Part shown: in pieces, positions 48,824 through 58,490 of the stretch | How the letters are laid out: each line of letters starts with the position of its first letter | How positions within the stretch are numbered: position 1 is the first letter of the stretch | Notes under the pieces: generated by a model | Database searches by the model: none | What the model was told of the DNA's origin: nothing | The model's input: the letters and a program-made list of their open reading frames with translations, nothing else | Program-made: the position numbers and the translations under genes | Assembly (NCBI RefSeq): GCF_017311415.1 | Contig: NZ_JAEKIS010000003.1 | Location: 288,901 to 352,900 of the forward strand | Direction of reading: 5' to 3' | DNA: 64,000 nt | From: Salipiger abyssi | Lineage (GTDB): Bacteria; Pseudomonadota; Alphaproteobacteria; Rhodobacterales; Rhodobacteraceae

Positions 48824-49807
48824 ATGAAGGCCACCACGATATTTGCAGCGGGACTGTTCACGGCCGGCGCCGCGCTGGCGGAGACCCCCGTCCTGACCAT
48901 CTATGCGGGCGATTACGTCGCCTCGGAATGGGGCCCCGGCCCGAAGATCGAAGAGATGTTCGAGGCGGAATGCAACTGCGATCTGCAATTCAAGCCCGGC
49001 GATCTGCTGCCCCGGCTGCTGCTGGAAGGCGACCGCACCGAGGCGGATGTGGTTTTTGGCCTCAACACCGATGTGACCAGGAAGGCGCGCGAAAGCGGGC
49101 TTTTCGCGCCGCATAATGTGGATCTCTCGCCGCTGACCCTGCCCATCGCGTGGACGGACGAGATTTTCCTGCCCTACAATTACGGCCACACCGCCTTTGT
49201 CTACAATACCGAGCGGCTGGCCGAGCCGCCCGCGAGCTTCGAGGCGCTGCTCGACGCGCCGGACGATCTCAAGATCGTCATTCAGGATCCGCGCAGCTCG
49301 ATCTCGGGGCTGGCGACGGTGCTCTGGGTGCAGACGGTCTATGGCGACGGGGCCGAAGCGGCCTGGGAAAAGCTCGCGCCCAAGATCCTGACGGTGACCA
49401 AGGGCTGGTCGGAAAGCTACGGGCTCTTCACCGATGGCGAGGCGGATATGGTGATGAGCTACACCACCTCGCCCGCCTATCACATCATCGCCGAGGAGGA
49501 CCGCACCAAGAAGGCGGCGATCTTCCCCGAGGGGCATTATTTCATGGTCGAGCTGGCCGCCAAGGTGGCGGGCACCGATCAGCCGGAGCTGGCGGATCAG
49601 TTCATGGCCTTCCTGCTGAGCGAGCCGTTTCAGGAGATGATCGCGACCGGCAACTGGTCGATCCCGGCGGCGCTGCCGCGCGAGAAATGGCCCGAGGGGT
49701 TCCGGGAGCTGGAGCTGCCGGAAAAGGTCCTGTTCTATTCCGAGGACGAGGCCGCCGCGCTGCGTGAGCCGGCCATCGAGGCCTGGCGCCGGGCGCTGTC
49801 GCGCTGA
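48824..49807 (+). CDS. thiB: Thiamine ABC transporter, periplasmic binding protein
   Basis: The 327-residue protein has a signal peptide (MKATTIFAAGLFTAGAALA) and the ThiB fold with LTIYAGDYVASEW, VVFGLNTDV and YNYGHTAFVYNT. It binds thiamine, its phosphate or its diphosphate in the periplasm. The TPP riboswitch upstream supports the substrate. It leads thiB-thiP-thiQ, with GAGG before the ATG and two bases before thiP. Confidence 0.93.
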   Translation: MKATTIFAAGLFTAGAALAETPVLTIYAGDYVASEWGPGPKIEEMFEAECNCDLQFKPGDLLPRLLLEGDRTEADVVFGLNTDVTRKARESGLFAPHNVDLSPLTLPIAWTDEIFLPYNYGHTAFVYNTERLAEPPASFEALLDAPDDLKIVIQDPRSSISGLATVLWVQTVYGDGAEAAWEKLAPKILTVTKGWSESYGLFTDGEADMVMSYTTSPAYHIIAEEDRTKKAAIFPEGHYFMVELAAKVAGTDQPELADQFMAFLLSEPFQEMIATGNWSIPAALPREKWPEGFRELELPEKVLFYSEDEAAALREPAIEAWRRALSR

Positions 49808-49809
49808 GC

Positions 49810-51324
49810 GTGGCACGCCTTTCCGCGCTGCTCGCCGCACTGGCGGTGGCGGGGCTCACCCTGGGCCCTGTCGCGGCGGTGCTGGTCCGCGCCGGCGGCT
49901 GGGGCGCGCTCGGCCCCGGCGAGGTCCAGGCGCTGCGCTTTACGCTGGTGCAGGCGCTGCTCTCGGCGGGGCTGAGCGTGGCGCTGGCAGTGCCGGTGGC
50001 GCGTGCGCTGGCACGGCGGCGCTTTCCCGGGCGCGGGGTGCTGGTGGCGCTGATGGGGGCGCCTTTCATCCTGCCGGTGATCGTGGCGGTGCTGGGGCTC
50101 ATTGCGGTCTTCGGGCAGAACGGGCTGGTGAATACGGCGCTGCGCGTGCTCGGCCTGCCTGGCATCACGATCTACGGCATCCATGGCGTCGTGCTGGCGC
50201 ATGTGTTCTTCAACCTGCCGCTCGCGGTGCGGCTATTGCTTCAGGGCTGGCTGGCGATTCCTGCCGAGCGCTTCCGTCTTGCCGCGTCGCTGGGGCTGCG
50301 GCCCTGGGCGCTGTTCCGGGTGCTGGAGGCGCCGATGCTGCTGCGCATCGCGCCCGGGGCCTTTGCGGTGATCTTTGTCATCTGCCTGTCGAGCTTTGCG
50401 GTGGCGCTGACGCTGGGCGGGGGGCCGCGCGCCACGACGGTGGAACTGGCGATCTATCAGGCGGTGCGCTTCGAGTTCGATCTGGGTCGCGCGGCGCTGC
50501 TCTCGGTGATCCAGCTCGGGCTGGCGCTGACGGCGGGGCTGGTGGCGCTGCGGCTGGGCGCCGGCGCGGGGTTCGGTGCCGGGCTCGACCGGGCGCTGCC
50601 GCGCTGGGACGGGCAGGGGCTGTCGGCGCGGATCACGGATGCGCTCTGGATCGGACTGGCGGCGCTGTTCCTGCTGGCGCCGCTCATGATGGTGGTGCTG
50701 CGCGGGCTTGGCGGTCTGGCGCTGCTGGGGCCGGGCACCTGGGAGGCGGCGGGGCATTCGGTGAGCGTGGCGCTGGCCTCGACGGCGCTCTGCCTGCTCT
50801 GGGCGCTGCCGCTCTCGACGCGGGGCGGCGAGCTGGTGGGGCTGGCGGGGATCGCGCTGTCGCCGCTGGTGCTGGGCACCGGGCTGTTCCTGATCCTGCG
50901 CCCCTATGTGAACCCGTTCGTGCTGGCGCTGCCGGTGACGACGCTGATCAATGCGCTGGTCTCGCTGCCCTTTGCGCTGCGCATCCTGCGCCCCGAGGCA
51001 GAGGCGGTGCGCGCCGATTACACGCGGCTGGCGCAGGCTTTGGGGCTGACGCCGCTGGCCTGGCTGCGGCTGGTGCTGCTGCCGCGCCTGCGCCGGCCTC
51101 TGGGCTTTGCCGCCGGGCTGACGGCGGCGCTGTCGATCGGCGATCTGGGGGTGATTGCGCTCTTTGCCGATCCCGACCGGGCGACGCTGCCCTTGCAGGT
51201 CTACCGGCTGATGGGGTCTTACCAGATGGAGGCGGCGGCGGGGGCCGCATTGCTCCTGCTGTGCCTGAGCTTCGGCGCGTTCTGGCTGTTCGACCGGGGA
51301 GGGCGGATCCATGCTGAGACTTGA
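49810..51324 (+). CDS. thiP: Thiamine ABC transporter, permease
   Basis: The 504-residue protein is a double permease with about 12 membrane helices and two copies of the ABC EAA-type loop (LAASLGLRPWALFRVLEAPM and LAQALGLTPLAWLRLVLLPRL). That duplicated arrangement is typical of ThiP. The start is GTG. It overlaps thiQ by 14 bases. Confidence 0.93.
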   Translation: MARLSALLAALAVAGLTLGPVAAVLVRAGGWGALGPGEVQALRFTLVQALLSAGLSVALAVPVARALARRRFPGRGVLVALMGAPFILPVIVAVLGLIAVFGQNGLVNTALRVLGLPGITIYGIHGVVLAHVFFNLPLAVRLLLQGWLAIPAERFRLAASLGLRPWALFRVLEAPMLLRIAPGAFAVIFVICLSSFAVALTLGGGPRATTVELAIYQAVRFEFDLGRAALLSVIQLGLALTAGLVALRLGAGAGFGAGLDRALPRWDGQGLSARITDALWIGLAALFLLAPLMMVVLRGLGGLALLGPGTWEAAGHSVSVALASTALCLLWALPLSTRGGELVGLAGIALSPLVLGTGLFLILRPYVNPFVLALPVTTLINALVSLPFALRILRPEAEAVRADYTRLAQALGLTPLAWLRLVLLPRLRRPLGFAAGLTAALSIGDLGVIALFADPDRATLPLQVYRLMGSYQMEAAAGAALLLLCLSFGAFWLFDRGGRIHAET

Positions 51325-52009
51325 GGATGTGGGGTTCGGTCAGGGCGCCTTTGCGCTCTCGGCGGATCTGTCGCTGGCGCCGGGAAAGCGCGTGGCGGTG
51401 ATCGGGCCGTCTGGCGCGGGCAAATCCACGCTGCTCGACCTTATCGCCGGGTTCCGCAGGCCGGGGCGGGGAAGGGTGTTCTGGCAGGGGCGCGACATCA
51501 CCGATGTGCCGCCCGACCGGCGCCCGGTGGCGATGCTGTTTCAGGAGAACAACCTCTTTCCGCATCTCGACCTGATGCGCAATCTCGGGCTGGCGCTGCG
51601 CCCGGATGGCGGGCGGCTGCGGGCGTCGGACGGGGCCGCGGTCGAGGCGGTGCTGGCGCGTGTCGGGCTGGAGGGGCTTGGCCGGCGCCGCCCCGGGGCG
51701 CTTTCGGGCGGGCAGCAGAGCCGCGCGGCGCTGGCGCGGGTGCTGTTGCAGCGGCGGCCGGTGCTGGCGCTGGACGAGCCCTTTGCGGCGCTGGGGCCGG
51801 CGCTCAAGACCGAGATGCTGGAACTCTTGCGCGAGGTGGCCGAGGAGCTGGGCGCGCTGGTGCTGCTGGTGACGCACGATCCGCAGGACGCGCAGCGCTT
51901 TGCCGAGGAGGTGGTTCTGGTGTCGGAGGGGGTGGCGCAGGCGCCGGTGGAGACGGGGGCGCTCTTTGCCGATCCGCCGGAGGCGCTGCGGGCCTATCTG
52001 GGCGGGTAG
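51311..52009 (+). CDS. thiQ: Thiamine ABC transporter, ATPase
   Basis: The 232-residue ATPase has Walker A GPSGAGKSTLLDL, the signature LSGGQQSRAALARVL, and Walker B VLALDEPFAALGP. It powers the ThiB/ThiP importer. The 39-bp repeat copy B begins right at its stop codon, and a terminator at 52056 follows. Confidence 0.94.
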   Translation: MLRLEDVGFGQGAFALSADLSLAPGKRVAVIGPSGAGKSTLLDLIAGFRRPGRGRVFWQGRDITDVPPDRRPVAMLFQENNLFPHLDLMRNLGLALRPDGGRLRASDGAAVEAVLARVGLEGLGRRRPGALSGGQQSRAALARVLLQRRPVLALDEPFAALGPALKTEMLELLREVAEELGALVLLVTHDPQDAQRFAEEVVLVSEGVAQAPVETGALFADPPEALRAYLGG

Positions 52010-52047
52010 GCGGCGCGCTCATCAAGCCCTTGCGGGCTTTCTTCGCC
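52009..52047 (+). repeat. 39-bp dispersed repeat, copy B
   Basis: It starts at the last base of the thiQ stop codon and matches 36105-36143 at 36 of 39 bases. The core is GCTCATCAAGCCCTTGCGGG, which can fold into a small AAGCCC/GGGCTT hairpin. Confidence 0.75.
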
Positions 52048-52055
52048 TCCAAGCA

Positions 52056-52083
52056 AAAAGCCCCGCCGATTAGCGGGGCTTTT
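52056..52083. terminator. Bidirectional terminator between thiQ and petC
   Basis: AAAAGCCCCGC (52056-52066) pairs with GCGGGGCTTTT (52073-52083), with A on the left and T on the right side. It serves the thiBPQ transcript and, read leftward, the petABC transcript. Confidence 0.93.
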
Positions 52084-52104
52084 CGTTTCGCGGCAGGGGC
52101 CGGG

Positions 52105-52899
52105 TCAGCTTTCCTTGTGCTTGACCGAGCGCCAGATGCGTTTGTTGGTGAGGTAGAGCAGTACCGAGAGCACGGTGAGGAAGATCACCCCGACAAAGCC
52201 CGCATGTTTGCGCGCCATCATCTTCGGCTCGGCGGCCCACATCAGGAAGGCGGCGACGTCCTGCGCCTCGTGCTCCAGCGAGTTCGGGTGGCCGTCGGCA
52301 TATTCCACGTCCTCGCCCATCAGCGGCGGCGCCATCGAGATCCAGCCGGTGGAGAAGGCGTGGTTCTCGTAGAACAGCGTGCCGGCCTCTTCCTTTTCCT
52401 CGCCGGTATAGCCGGTGAGGATCGAGGCGATGTATTCCGCGCCGCCCATGCCGTTGAAGAGCTGGCTCAGGCCGGTGCCGTAGGGGCCGTGAAAGCCCGC
52501 GCGGGCCTTGGCCATCAGCGACAGGTCGGGGGCGCCGACGGAGGTGTTCGCCGGGAAATGGTCGGTCGGACGGGCCGGGCGGAAATCGTCGAGCTCTGCG
52601 TCGAAGACCTCGAAATTCTGCTCGGCATAGGCGCGGACCTGATCCTCGGGGAGGTGCGGGCCGCCCTCATCCCCCAGCGTGCGCAGGGGGACGAACTTCA
52701 TGCCGTGACAGGCCGAGCAGACCTCGGTGTAGATCTGGAGCCCGCGTTGCAGCTGCGCCTGGTCGTAGGTGCCGAAGGGCCCCTCGAAGGAGAAGCTGAA
52801 ATCCTCCACATGGCCACCCTCGCCGGCGGCATAGGCGCCGCCGGTGGCCAGGCCGAGGGCCATCGCGGTCGAAAGGGCAAGTTTCTTGAACATTTTCAT
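52105..52899 (-). CDS. petC: Cytochrome c1 of the bc1 complex
   Basis: Cytochrome c1 passes electrons from the Rieske protein to soluble cytochrome c. The 264-residue precursor has a signal peptide (cut near [10 protein letters not shown]), the heme c motif CSACH (61-65), the likely axial methionine in the [14 protein letters not shown] region and a C-terminal membrane anchor ([13 protein letters not shown]). It is the last gene of petABC. AAAGGA precedes the ATG at 52899. Confidence 0.97.
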   Translation of the reverse strand: MKMFKKLALSTAMALGLATGGAYAAGEGGHVEDFSFSFEGPFGTYDQAQLQRGLQIYTEVCSACHGMKFVPLRTLGDEGGPHLPEDQVRAYAEQNFEVFDAELDDFRPARPTDHFPANTSVGAPDLSLMAKARAGFHGPYGTGLSQLFNGMGGAEYIASILTGYTGEEKEEAGTLFYENHAFSTGWISMAPPLMGEDVEYADGHPNSLEHEAQDVAAFLMWAAEPKMMARKHAGFVGVIFLTVLSVLLYLTNKRIWRSVKHKES

Positions 52900-52913
52900 T
52901 TGTCCTTTCTCTG

Positions 52914-54257
52914 TCACTCGGCCGGGGTCGCCGCGGAGGCGCCGGTTTCCGAGGACTTGCCGTAATGGGCGTCGAAATCTTCCTCGATGGTCGCGGGCTG
53001 CGGCAGCGGCTTTTCGAACACGCCCAGCAGCGGCAGGATCACGAAGAAATAGCCGAACCAGTAGGCCGCCCCGATCAGCGAGAAGCTGGCATAGGGTTCC
53101 TCGGCCGGCATGGCGCCGAGCCACATCAGCGCGATGAAGTCGATCACCAGCAGCCAGAACCACCACTTGAACTGCGGGCGGTACTTGCCCGAGCGCACCG
53201 AGGAGGTGTCGAGCCAAGGCGCCAGGGCCATGGCGATGATGGCGCCGAACATGGCCAGCACGCCGAAGAACTTGGCGTCGACGATGCCGCCCGTGAGGAA
53301 CGATGCAATCTGCACCACCCAGACCTCGGAGGTGAAGGCGCGCAGGATCGCGTAGAAGGGCAGGAAGTACCATTCCGGCACGATATGCGCGGGCGTCGAG
53401 AGCGGGTTGGCTTCGACATAGTTGTCGGGGTGGCCGAGATAGTTCGGCATGAAGCCGACGATCGCCCAGAACACCGCCAGGACAACCGCCAGGGCGAAGA
53501 TGTCCTTGATCACGAAATACGGCCAGAAGGGCAGGGTGTCCTTCTCGGCTTCCGCCTTGGAGGTGCGACGCACTTCGACACCGGTGGGGTTGTTGTTGCC
53601 CGTGGTGTGGAAGGCCCAGATATGCACGGCCACGAGGGCTGCGATCACGAAGGGCAGCAGGTAGTGCAGCGAGAAGAAGCGGTTCAGCGTGGCGTTGTCC
53701 ACCGCCGGTCCGCCCAGCAGCCAGGTCTGGATCGGCTCGCCGATGAAGGGGATCGCGCCGAAGAGGCCGGTGATCACCGTGGCGCCCCAGAACGACATCT
53801 GGCCCCAGGGCAGCACGTAGCCCATGAAGGCGGTGCCCATCATGCACAGGTAGATCAGCATGCCGATGATCCAGGTCACCTCGCGCGGGGCTTTGTAGGA
53901 GCCGTAATAGAGGCCGCGGAAGAGGTGCAGGTAGACCGCAACGAAGAACAGCGAGGCGCCGTTGGCGTGCAGGTAGCGCAGCATGAAGCCGCCGTTCACG
54001 TCGCGCATGATGTGCTCGACCGAGGCGAAGGCCTGGTCCACATGCGGCGTGTAATGCATCACCAGCACGATGCCGGTGGCGATTTGCAGCGCCAGGCAGA
54101 AGGTGAGCACGATGCCCCAGATCCACATCCAGTTCAGGTTCTTGGGCGTGGGGATCATGATGGTGTCATAGAGAAGACCGACGATCGGCAGGCGCTTGTG
54201 CAGCCAGGTCTCGGGCGCGGTCTTGGGTTCGTAATGGTCGTGCGGAATACCGGCCAT
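52914..54257 (-). CDS. petB: Cytochrome b of the bc1 complex
   Basis: Cytochrome b carries two hemes b and the quinol and quinone sites. The 447-residue protein has eight membrane helices, the heme-ligand histidines in [16 protein letters not shown] and [13 protein letters not shown], and the PEWYFLP motif of the quinol site. The start MAGIPHDHY at 54257 is typical of Rhodobacteraceae. It lies 11 bp after petA and 14 bp before petC. Confidence 0.98.
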   Translation of the reverse strand: MAGIPHDHYEPKTAPETWLHKRLPIVGLLYDTIMIPTPKNLNWMWIWGIVLTFCLALQIATGIVLVMHYTPHVDQAFASVEHIMRDVNGGFMLRYLHANGASLFFVAVYLHLFRGLYYGSYKAPREVTWIIGMLIYLCMMGTAFMGYVLPWGQMSFWGATVITGLFGAIPFIGEPIQTWLLGGPAVDNATLNRFFSLHYLLPFVIAALVAVHIWAFHTTGNNNPTGVEVRRTSKAEAEKDTLPFWPYFVIKDIFALAVVLAVFWAIVGFMPNYLGHPDNYVEANPLSTPAHIVPEWYFLPFYAILRAFTSEVWVVQIASFLTGGIVDAKFFGVLAMFGAIIAMALAPWLDTSSVRSGKYRPQFKWWFWLLVIDFIALMWLGAMPAEEPYASFSLIGAAYWFGYFFVILPLLGVFEKPLPQPATIEEDFDAHYGKSSETGASAATPAE

Positions 54258-54268
54258 GTGTGCGTTCC

Positions 54269-54844
54269 TTATCCCAGCAGGATCGTGGTTTCTTCGACGA
54301 ATTCCGCGGCGGGAACCGGAAGGTTCTGCGGAGCGGGGCCTTTGCGGATGCGGCCGGCCGTATCGTAATGCGAGCCGTGGCAGGGGCAGAACCAGCCGCC
54401 GACGCCGCCGGCGGTGAACTCGCCAGCATTGCCGAGGGGAACGCAGCCCAGATGGGTGCAGACGCCCATCATCACCAGCCATTCGCCGGCTTCGTCCAGC
54501 GAGCGGTTCTGGTCTTCGGCATCGGCGGCGGCATCGACATTGGCGTTGCGCGCCACCGGATCGACCAGCTGGTCCATCGTGACTTCGCGGGCGTTCTCGA
54601 TCTCGGCTTCGGTGCGGCGGCGGATAAAGACCGGCTTGCCGAGCCACTTCACGGTGAGCTGCGTGCCGGTCGAAACGCCGGAGACGTCAACGCGGATGGT
54701 GCTGAGCGCGCGGACATCCGCCGAGGGGTTCATTTGGTTTACCAGCGGCCAGACGGCTGCGCCGGCGGTGACGACGCCGGCACCGGCGGTGGCGTAGTAG
54801 AGGAAATCCCTCCGGGTGCCTTCGTGATCTTCTGCTTGTGTCAC
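54269..54844 (-). CDS. petA: Rieske iron-sulfur protein of the bc1 complex
   Basis: The Rieske protein takes the first electron from quinol. The 191-residue protein has an N-terminal Tat-type leader with [12 protein letters not shown] that stays as the membrane anchor, and the cluster motifs CTHLGC and CPCHGSHYD. The start is the GTG at 54844, with GGAG upstream, and the first residues ([14 protein letters not shown]) match the family. The frame is open 40 codons further. It heads the petABC operon. Confidence 0.97.
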   Translation of the reverse strand: MTQAEDHEGTRRDFLYYATAGAGVVTAGAAVWPLVNQMNPSADVRALSTIRVDVSGVSTGTQLTVKWLGKPVFIRRRTEAEIENAREVTMDQLVDPVARNANVDAAADAEDQNRSLDEAGEWLVMMGVCTHLGCVPLGNAGEFTAGGVGGWFCPCHGSHYDTAGRIRKGPAPQNLPVPAAEFVEETTILLG

Positions 54845-55065
54845 GGGGTGTACTCCATTCCTCGGGGCCGTTGAGGGGGCCGATGGCAATAAAAAAGCCG
54901 CGGCCCGGCACGGCGTTTCCGTTCGGGTATTTAGCGGTCTGTCATCTGCCCGTAAAGCAATCAAAAGCGGCGCTAGCGCAAGAAGTGCGGATCTGTCGCA
55001 ATTGAAACCCGCCTAGCGGAGTGCTTATGTGCACGAAAAGCCCTCAAGGCGCTTGGAGCGACCCT

Positions 55066-55728
55066 ATGAAAACACTGATTCTCTCAGCGACCGTTTCGGT
55101 CGCAACACTGGCTGCGTCGCAGGTGGCGGCGCAGGATTTCGAAATCTCGGTCTATACCGGCTGGCAGACTGCGCCGCATAGCCGCGTCTCCGGCGACTAT
55201 CCCGGTACCGGCGCCGATTACGATGCGCTGATCGGCTGGGAGGGCAAGAGTTTCGAAATGCCGCCCTATTACGGTATCCGGGGCACCTGGTGGCGGACCG
55301 AGACCTTCGGCCTGGCGGTGGAGATGACTCACTCGAAGGTTTATGCGCCCGATGACGAGCGCAAGAAGCTCGGCTTCGACCGGATGGAATTCACCGACGG
55401 CCACAATATCCTGACGGTGAACGCGATGAAGCGCTGGCCGGACCAGTGGGGCAGTGCGACGCCCTATGTCGGCGCGGGCCTCGGCATCGCGGTGCCGCAT
55501 GTGGACGTCGAGACCACGTCGGGCGACAAGACTTATGGCTACCAGCTGACCGGCCCGGCGGCGAAGCTTCTGGCGGGGATCAGCTATCCGGTCAGCGACC
55601 GCTTCTCGGTCTTTGGCGAATACCAGTTTACCTATTCCAGCAACGAGGCCGATCTCGATGGCGGCGGCTCGCTGGAGACCGACATCAAGACCAATGCGCT
55701 GAATTTCGGTATTTCGATGAAGTTCTGA
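55066..55728 (+). CDS. Outer-membrane beta-barrel protein, LpxQ-like
   Basis: The 220-residue protein has a signal peptide ([21 protein letters not shown]) and eight alternating strands ending in NFGISMKF, the terminal Phe of outer-membrane proteins. The blocks [16 protein letters not shown] and [20 protein letters not shown] resemble the lipid A oxidase LpxQ of Rhizobium as I remember it; the match is not certain. If so, it would oxidise the proximal glucosamine of lipid A. GGAG precedes the ATG at 55066. A terminator follows at 55752. Confidence 0.75.
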   Translation: MKTLILSATVSVATLAASQVAAQDFEISVYTGWQTAPHSRVSGDYPGTGADYDALIGWEGKSFEMPPYYGIRGTWWRTETFGLAVEMTHSKVYAPDDERKKLGFDRMEFTDGHNILTVNAMKRWPDQWGSATPYVGAGLGIAVPHVDVETTSGDKTYGYQLTGPAAKLLAGISYPVSDRFSVFGEYQFTYSSNEADLDGGGSLETDIKTNALNFGISMKF

Positions 55729-55751
55729 AGGACGGCAGACGGTGCGGGAAA

Positions 55752-55781
55752 AGAGCGTCCGCCCGGCGGGCGCTCTTTTTT
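55752..55781 (+). terminator. Terminator after the outer-membrane protein gene
   Basis: A 12-bp stem (55752-55763 with 55765-55776, one G-T pair) with almost no loop is followed by a run of T. It lies 24 bp after the stop codon. Confidence 0.9.
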
Positions 55782-55800
55782 ATGTCTGGTGGATGGGGGT

Positions 55801-55823
55801 GGTGGGCAGATTGCCCACCCTAC
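55801..55823 (+). repeat. GTAGGGTGGG-family palindrome
   Basis: GGTGGGCAGATTGCCCACC with CTAC at the end. It is in direct orientation with the next copy at 55849. Confidence 0.9.
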
Positions 55824-55848
55824 CGCGATTGGCCGTTTGGGGGGTGAC

Positions 55849-55871
55849 GGTGGGTTGAAAACCCACCCTAC
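55849..55871 (+). repeat. GTAGGGTGGG-family palindrome
   Basis: GGTGGGTTGAAAACCCACC with CTAC at the end. It lies 25 bp after the previous copy in the same sense, in the gap between two convergent genes. Confidence 0.9.
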
Positions 55872-55955
55872 GAACATCGCACCACAGGATTGGTTTTCAG
55901 TCCGCCAATCCGCCCGCGGAGCCATGGGCCGGGCCGGTATTCCGCCCGTCACCGC

Positions 55956-56252
55956 TCAGCGCTTCTTGACGAACTCGGTGCGCAGCACCAGCCCCTTGAT
56001 CGTGTCGTGCCGGCAATCGACCTCTTCGGGATTGTCCGTGAGCCGGATCGAGCGGATCACCGTGCCCTGTTTCAGCGTCTGGCCCGCGCCCTTGACCTTG
56101 AGATCCTTGGTCAGCACCACGGAATCGCCGTCGGCCAGCAGGTTGCCCGCCGCGTCGCGCACCTCGACATTCTGCTCTGCCGCGATCTCCGAGGCCGGGC
56201 GCCATTCGCCGCTGGCCTCGTCATAGACCCAGTCTTCGTCCTGATCGGCCAT
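55956..56252 (-). CDS. PhnA/YjdM-domain protein without the zinc ribbon
   Basis: The 98-residue protein has the PhnA SH3-like domain with LADGDSVVLTKDLKVKGAG, GTVIRSIRLTDNPEEVDC and IKGLVLRTEFVKK. The four-cysteine ribbon that normally precedes this domain is replaced by a short acidic leader (MADQDEDWVYDEASGEWRP). Its function is not established; the old link to phosphonate use is doubtful. It precedes pssA by 28 bp on the same strand but in the downstream position. Confidence 0.85.
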   Translation of the reverse strand: MADQDEDWVYDEASGEWRPASEIAAEQNVEVRDAAGNLLADGDSVVLTKDLKVKGAGQTLKQGTVIRSIRLTDNPEEVDCRHDTIKGLVLRTEFVKKR

Positions 56253-56280
56253 GACGGCCTCCTTTTGGTTTGCGCCGCTG

Positions 56281-57036
56281 TCAGTCGTCCGTCTTCGCTC
56301 GCCGCCGGCGCGGCAGCATCACGATCACCGTGGCCACATAGGCCAGGCAGAAGAGCACCAGCGTGATCCAGGCATAGGTCACGGCGGCGGCCAGGGCAAA
56401 GGCCACGGCGACGAGGAAAAACTTGGCGTTCTTGCGCGGGATGCGGGTGGTCTTGAACGACCAGGTGGGGATGCGGCTGATCATCGACAGGCCGATCGCC
56501 GCCATCCACAGCGCCAGCACCATATCCGGCAGGAACGGCCCCGAGGCGAAGGCAAAGCTGAGGAACATCGGCAGCATCACCAGCAGCGCGCCGGCGGGCG
56601 AGGGCACGCCGGTGAAATAGGCGTTGTCATGCGCCTTGTCCTCGGATTTGCGCTGCACGTTGAACCGCGCCAGGCGCACCACCGCGCAGACCGCAAAGGT
56701 CAGCACCGCCAGCCAGCCAAAGCTGCGGCTGTCCTCCAGCGCCCAGGTGTAGAGCAGAAAGCCCGGCGCCACGCCGAAATTCAGGAAATCCGCGAGGCTG
56801 TCGAGCTCAGCCCCCATGCCGCTTTCCGATTTCAGCGCGCGGGCGAGCCTTCCGTCCATGCCGTCGAGCACCGCCGCCAGCAGGATGAGCTGCACCGCGT
56901 ATTCGTAGGAGCCCTGAAGCCCCAGCCGGATCGCGGTCATCCCGGCGCAGATCGCGATCACCGTCAGCATATTGGGTAAGAGCTGGATGAGCGTCAGTTT
57001 CTCCGCGCCGCGATCCGGTTTCGGCTCATCCGCCAT
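56281..57036 (-). CDS. pssA: CDP-diacylglycerol-serine O-phosphatidyltransferase
   Basis: PssA makes phosphatidylserine from CDP-diacylglycerol and serine. The 251-residue membrane protein has about eight helices and the CDP-alcohol motif DGMDGRLAR followed by [11 protein letters not shown] start at the ATG at 57036, with GGAAGG upstream; a GTG three codons earlier is possible. It overlaps psd by 11 bases, so the two steps of phosphatidylethanolamine synthesis are coupled. Confidence 0.95.
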   Translation of the reverse strand: MADEPKPDRGAEKLTLIQLLPNMLTVIAICAGMTAIRLGLQGSYEYAVQLILLAAVLDGMDGRLARALKSESGMGAELDSLADFLNFGVAPGFLLYTWALEDSRSFGWLAVLTFAVCAVVRLARFNVQRKSEDKAHDNAYFTGVPSPAGALLVMLPMFLSFAFASGPFLPDMVLALWMAAIGLSMISRIPTWSFKTTRIPRKNAKFFLVAVAFALAAAVTYAWITLVLFCLAYVATVIVMLPRRRRAKTDD

Positions 57037-57706
57037 GGCCGTCACCTTCCGTCAGATCGGCGATCACCGTCTCGCCGGCGACCATGGTCTGCCCCAGCGC
57101 CACCTGCGGCGCCACTCCGCGCGGCAGGTAGACATCGAGCCGCGAGCCGAAGCGGATGAGGCCGAAGCGCTCGCCCCGGTCGAGCCAGTCGCCTTCCTTC
57201 TTCCACCACATGATGCGGCGCGCCACGAGGCCCGCGATCTGCACCACGGCGATCTCGCGCCCGTCCTGCATGCGGATGCGCAGCGCGTTGCGTTCGTTGT
57301 CCTCCGACGCCTTGTCGAGCGAGGCGTTGAGGAACTTGCCGGGGCGATAGGCGAGGCGGATCAGCTCGCCGGCGACGGGCGCGCGGTTCACATGGCAGTT
57401 GAAGACCGACATGAAGACCGAGACCCGGGTCAGCGGCTCGGGCCCCATGCCGAGCTCGGCCGGCGGCACGGCGGGTTCGATCAGCGAGACCACCCCGTCG
57501 GCGGGGCTGACGACAAGGCCCGGGCGGTTGGGGGTGACGCGCTCGGGGTCGCGGAAGAAATAATAGCACCAGATCGTGAGCCCGGTGCCGATCCAGCCCA
57601 GCGGTTCCCAGATCAGGAACAGCGCCAGCGTGGCCACGGCGAAGGCGCCGACGAATTTGCGCCCTTCGGGGTGCATCGGTTTGAGGAAGGTGTCGCGCAT
57701 CCGCAT
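57026..57706 (-). CDS. psd: Phosphatidylserine decarboxylase
   Basis: Psd decarboxylates phosphatidylserine to phosphatidylethanolamine with a pyruvoyl group formed by self-cleavage. The 226-residue protein is the short prokaryotic type: an N-terminal membrane helix (about 19-42), [22 protein letters not shown] and the processing site [11 protein letters not shown] (Ser of GS becomes pyruvoyl). It is upstream of pssA in an overlapping pair. Confidence 0.95.
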   Translation of the reverse strand: MRMRDTFLKPMHPEGRKFVGAFAVATLALFLIWEPLGWIGTGLTIWCYYFFRDPERVTPNRPGLVVSPADGVVSLIEPAVPPAELGMGPEPLTRVSVFMSVFNCHVNRAPVAGELIRLAYRPGKFLNASLDKASEDNERNALRIRMQDGREIAVVQIAGLVARRIMWWKKEGDWLDRGERFGLIRFGSRLDVYLPRGVAPQVALGQTMVAGETVIADLTEGDGHGG

Positions 57707-57782
57707 GGGCGGCGTCCTTTTTCATTGGAGCGGGTGGCCGGGGCTTACAGGCGCAAGGCCCTGTCTTGCAAGCCCCGCCGGC

Positions 57783-58388
57783 TCAGGCCTTGGGCGCGGT
57801 GGCCAGCATCGCGGGGCGCTCGGCAAAGCCTGCGTACCAGCCGGCCAGCGCGTCGCGCCCGGTGCGCCACTGGCGCGCGTCGTGGCGGAAGTCGAGATAG
57901 CCGAGCGCGCAGCCGATGGCGATATGACCCATATCCATGCGACCGTTCAGGTGGCTCATCCAGCGGGTGTTGAGTGCGTCGAGGGCGCGGGAGACCTTGG
58001 TCCATTGGCCTTCGATCCACTCCATCGAGACCTTTTCCGTCGGGCGGAAACGCTCTTCATAGATGATGAGCACGGCAGCATCGAGTATGCCGTCGGCGGT
58101 GGCCTCCAGCGTCAGCGTGTCCCAGACGCGGCTTTCGGGATAGAGCCCGGCCTCGGCGCGGTGATCGAGATAGCGGCAGATGACGCGGCTGTCATAGAGC
58201 GCCGGCGCGTCGGAGCGGATCAGTGCCGGGATCTTGCCGGTCGGATTGGCCGCGGCGACAGCCGGGTGCGGTGCGAGCGGCGTGTTGTGCACGTCGATGG
58301 TCTCGACCTCGCCGATCTGGCCGGTTTCGTGCAGCGTGACGAGCACCTTGCGGACAAAGGGGGAGGCCGCGGATGTCAGGAGTTTCAT
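57783..58388 (-). CDS. Glutathione S-transferase-family protein
   Basis: The 201-residue protein has the thioredoxin-fold N-terminal domain (MKLLTSAASPFVRKVLVTLH, NPTGKIPALI, LYDSRVICRYLD) and a helical C-terminal domain (HIAIGCALGYLDFR). It is an ordinary soluble transferase of unknown substrate and has no Cys-rich tail. AAAGGA precedes the ATG. The 24-bp palindrome at 58440 separates it from xerC. Confidence 0.93.
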   Translation of the reverse strand: MKLLTSAASPFVRKVLVTLHETGQIGEVETIDVHNTPLAPHPAVAAANPTGKIPALIRSDAPALYDSRVICRYLDHRAEAGLYPESRVWDTLTLEATADGILDAAVLIIYEERFRPTEKVSMEWIEGQWTKVSRALDALNTRWMSHLNGRMDMGHIAIGCALGYLDFRHDARQWRTGRDALAGWYAGFAERPAMLATAPKA

Positions 58389-58439
58389 GGCACCTGTCCT
58401 TTCAATTCGGCGCCAACCTAGGCGCGGCGGCAGAGGTCG

Positions 58440-58483
58440 GCAAATCTTTTCGAAAAGATTTGCAACGCCCTTGGAAGGGCGTT
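58440..58483. repeat. Perfect 24-bp palindrome plus a second inverted repeat
   Basis: GCAAATCTTTTC and its exact complement form a 24-bp palindrome at 58440-58463. An AACGCCCTT/AAGGGCGTT inverted repeat follows at 58463-58483. The pair lies 8 bp after the xerC stop codon on the minus strand and may end that transcript. Confidence 0.88.
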
Positions 58484-58490
58484 GTCCGCC

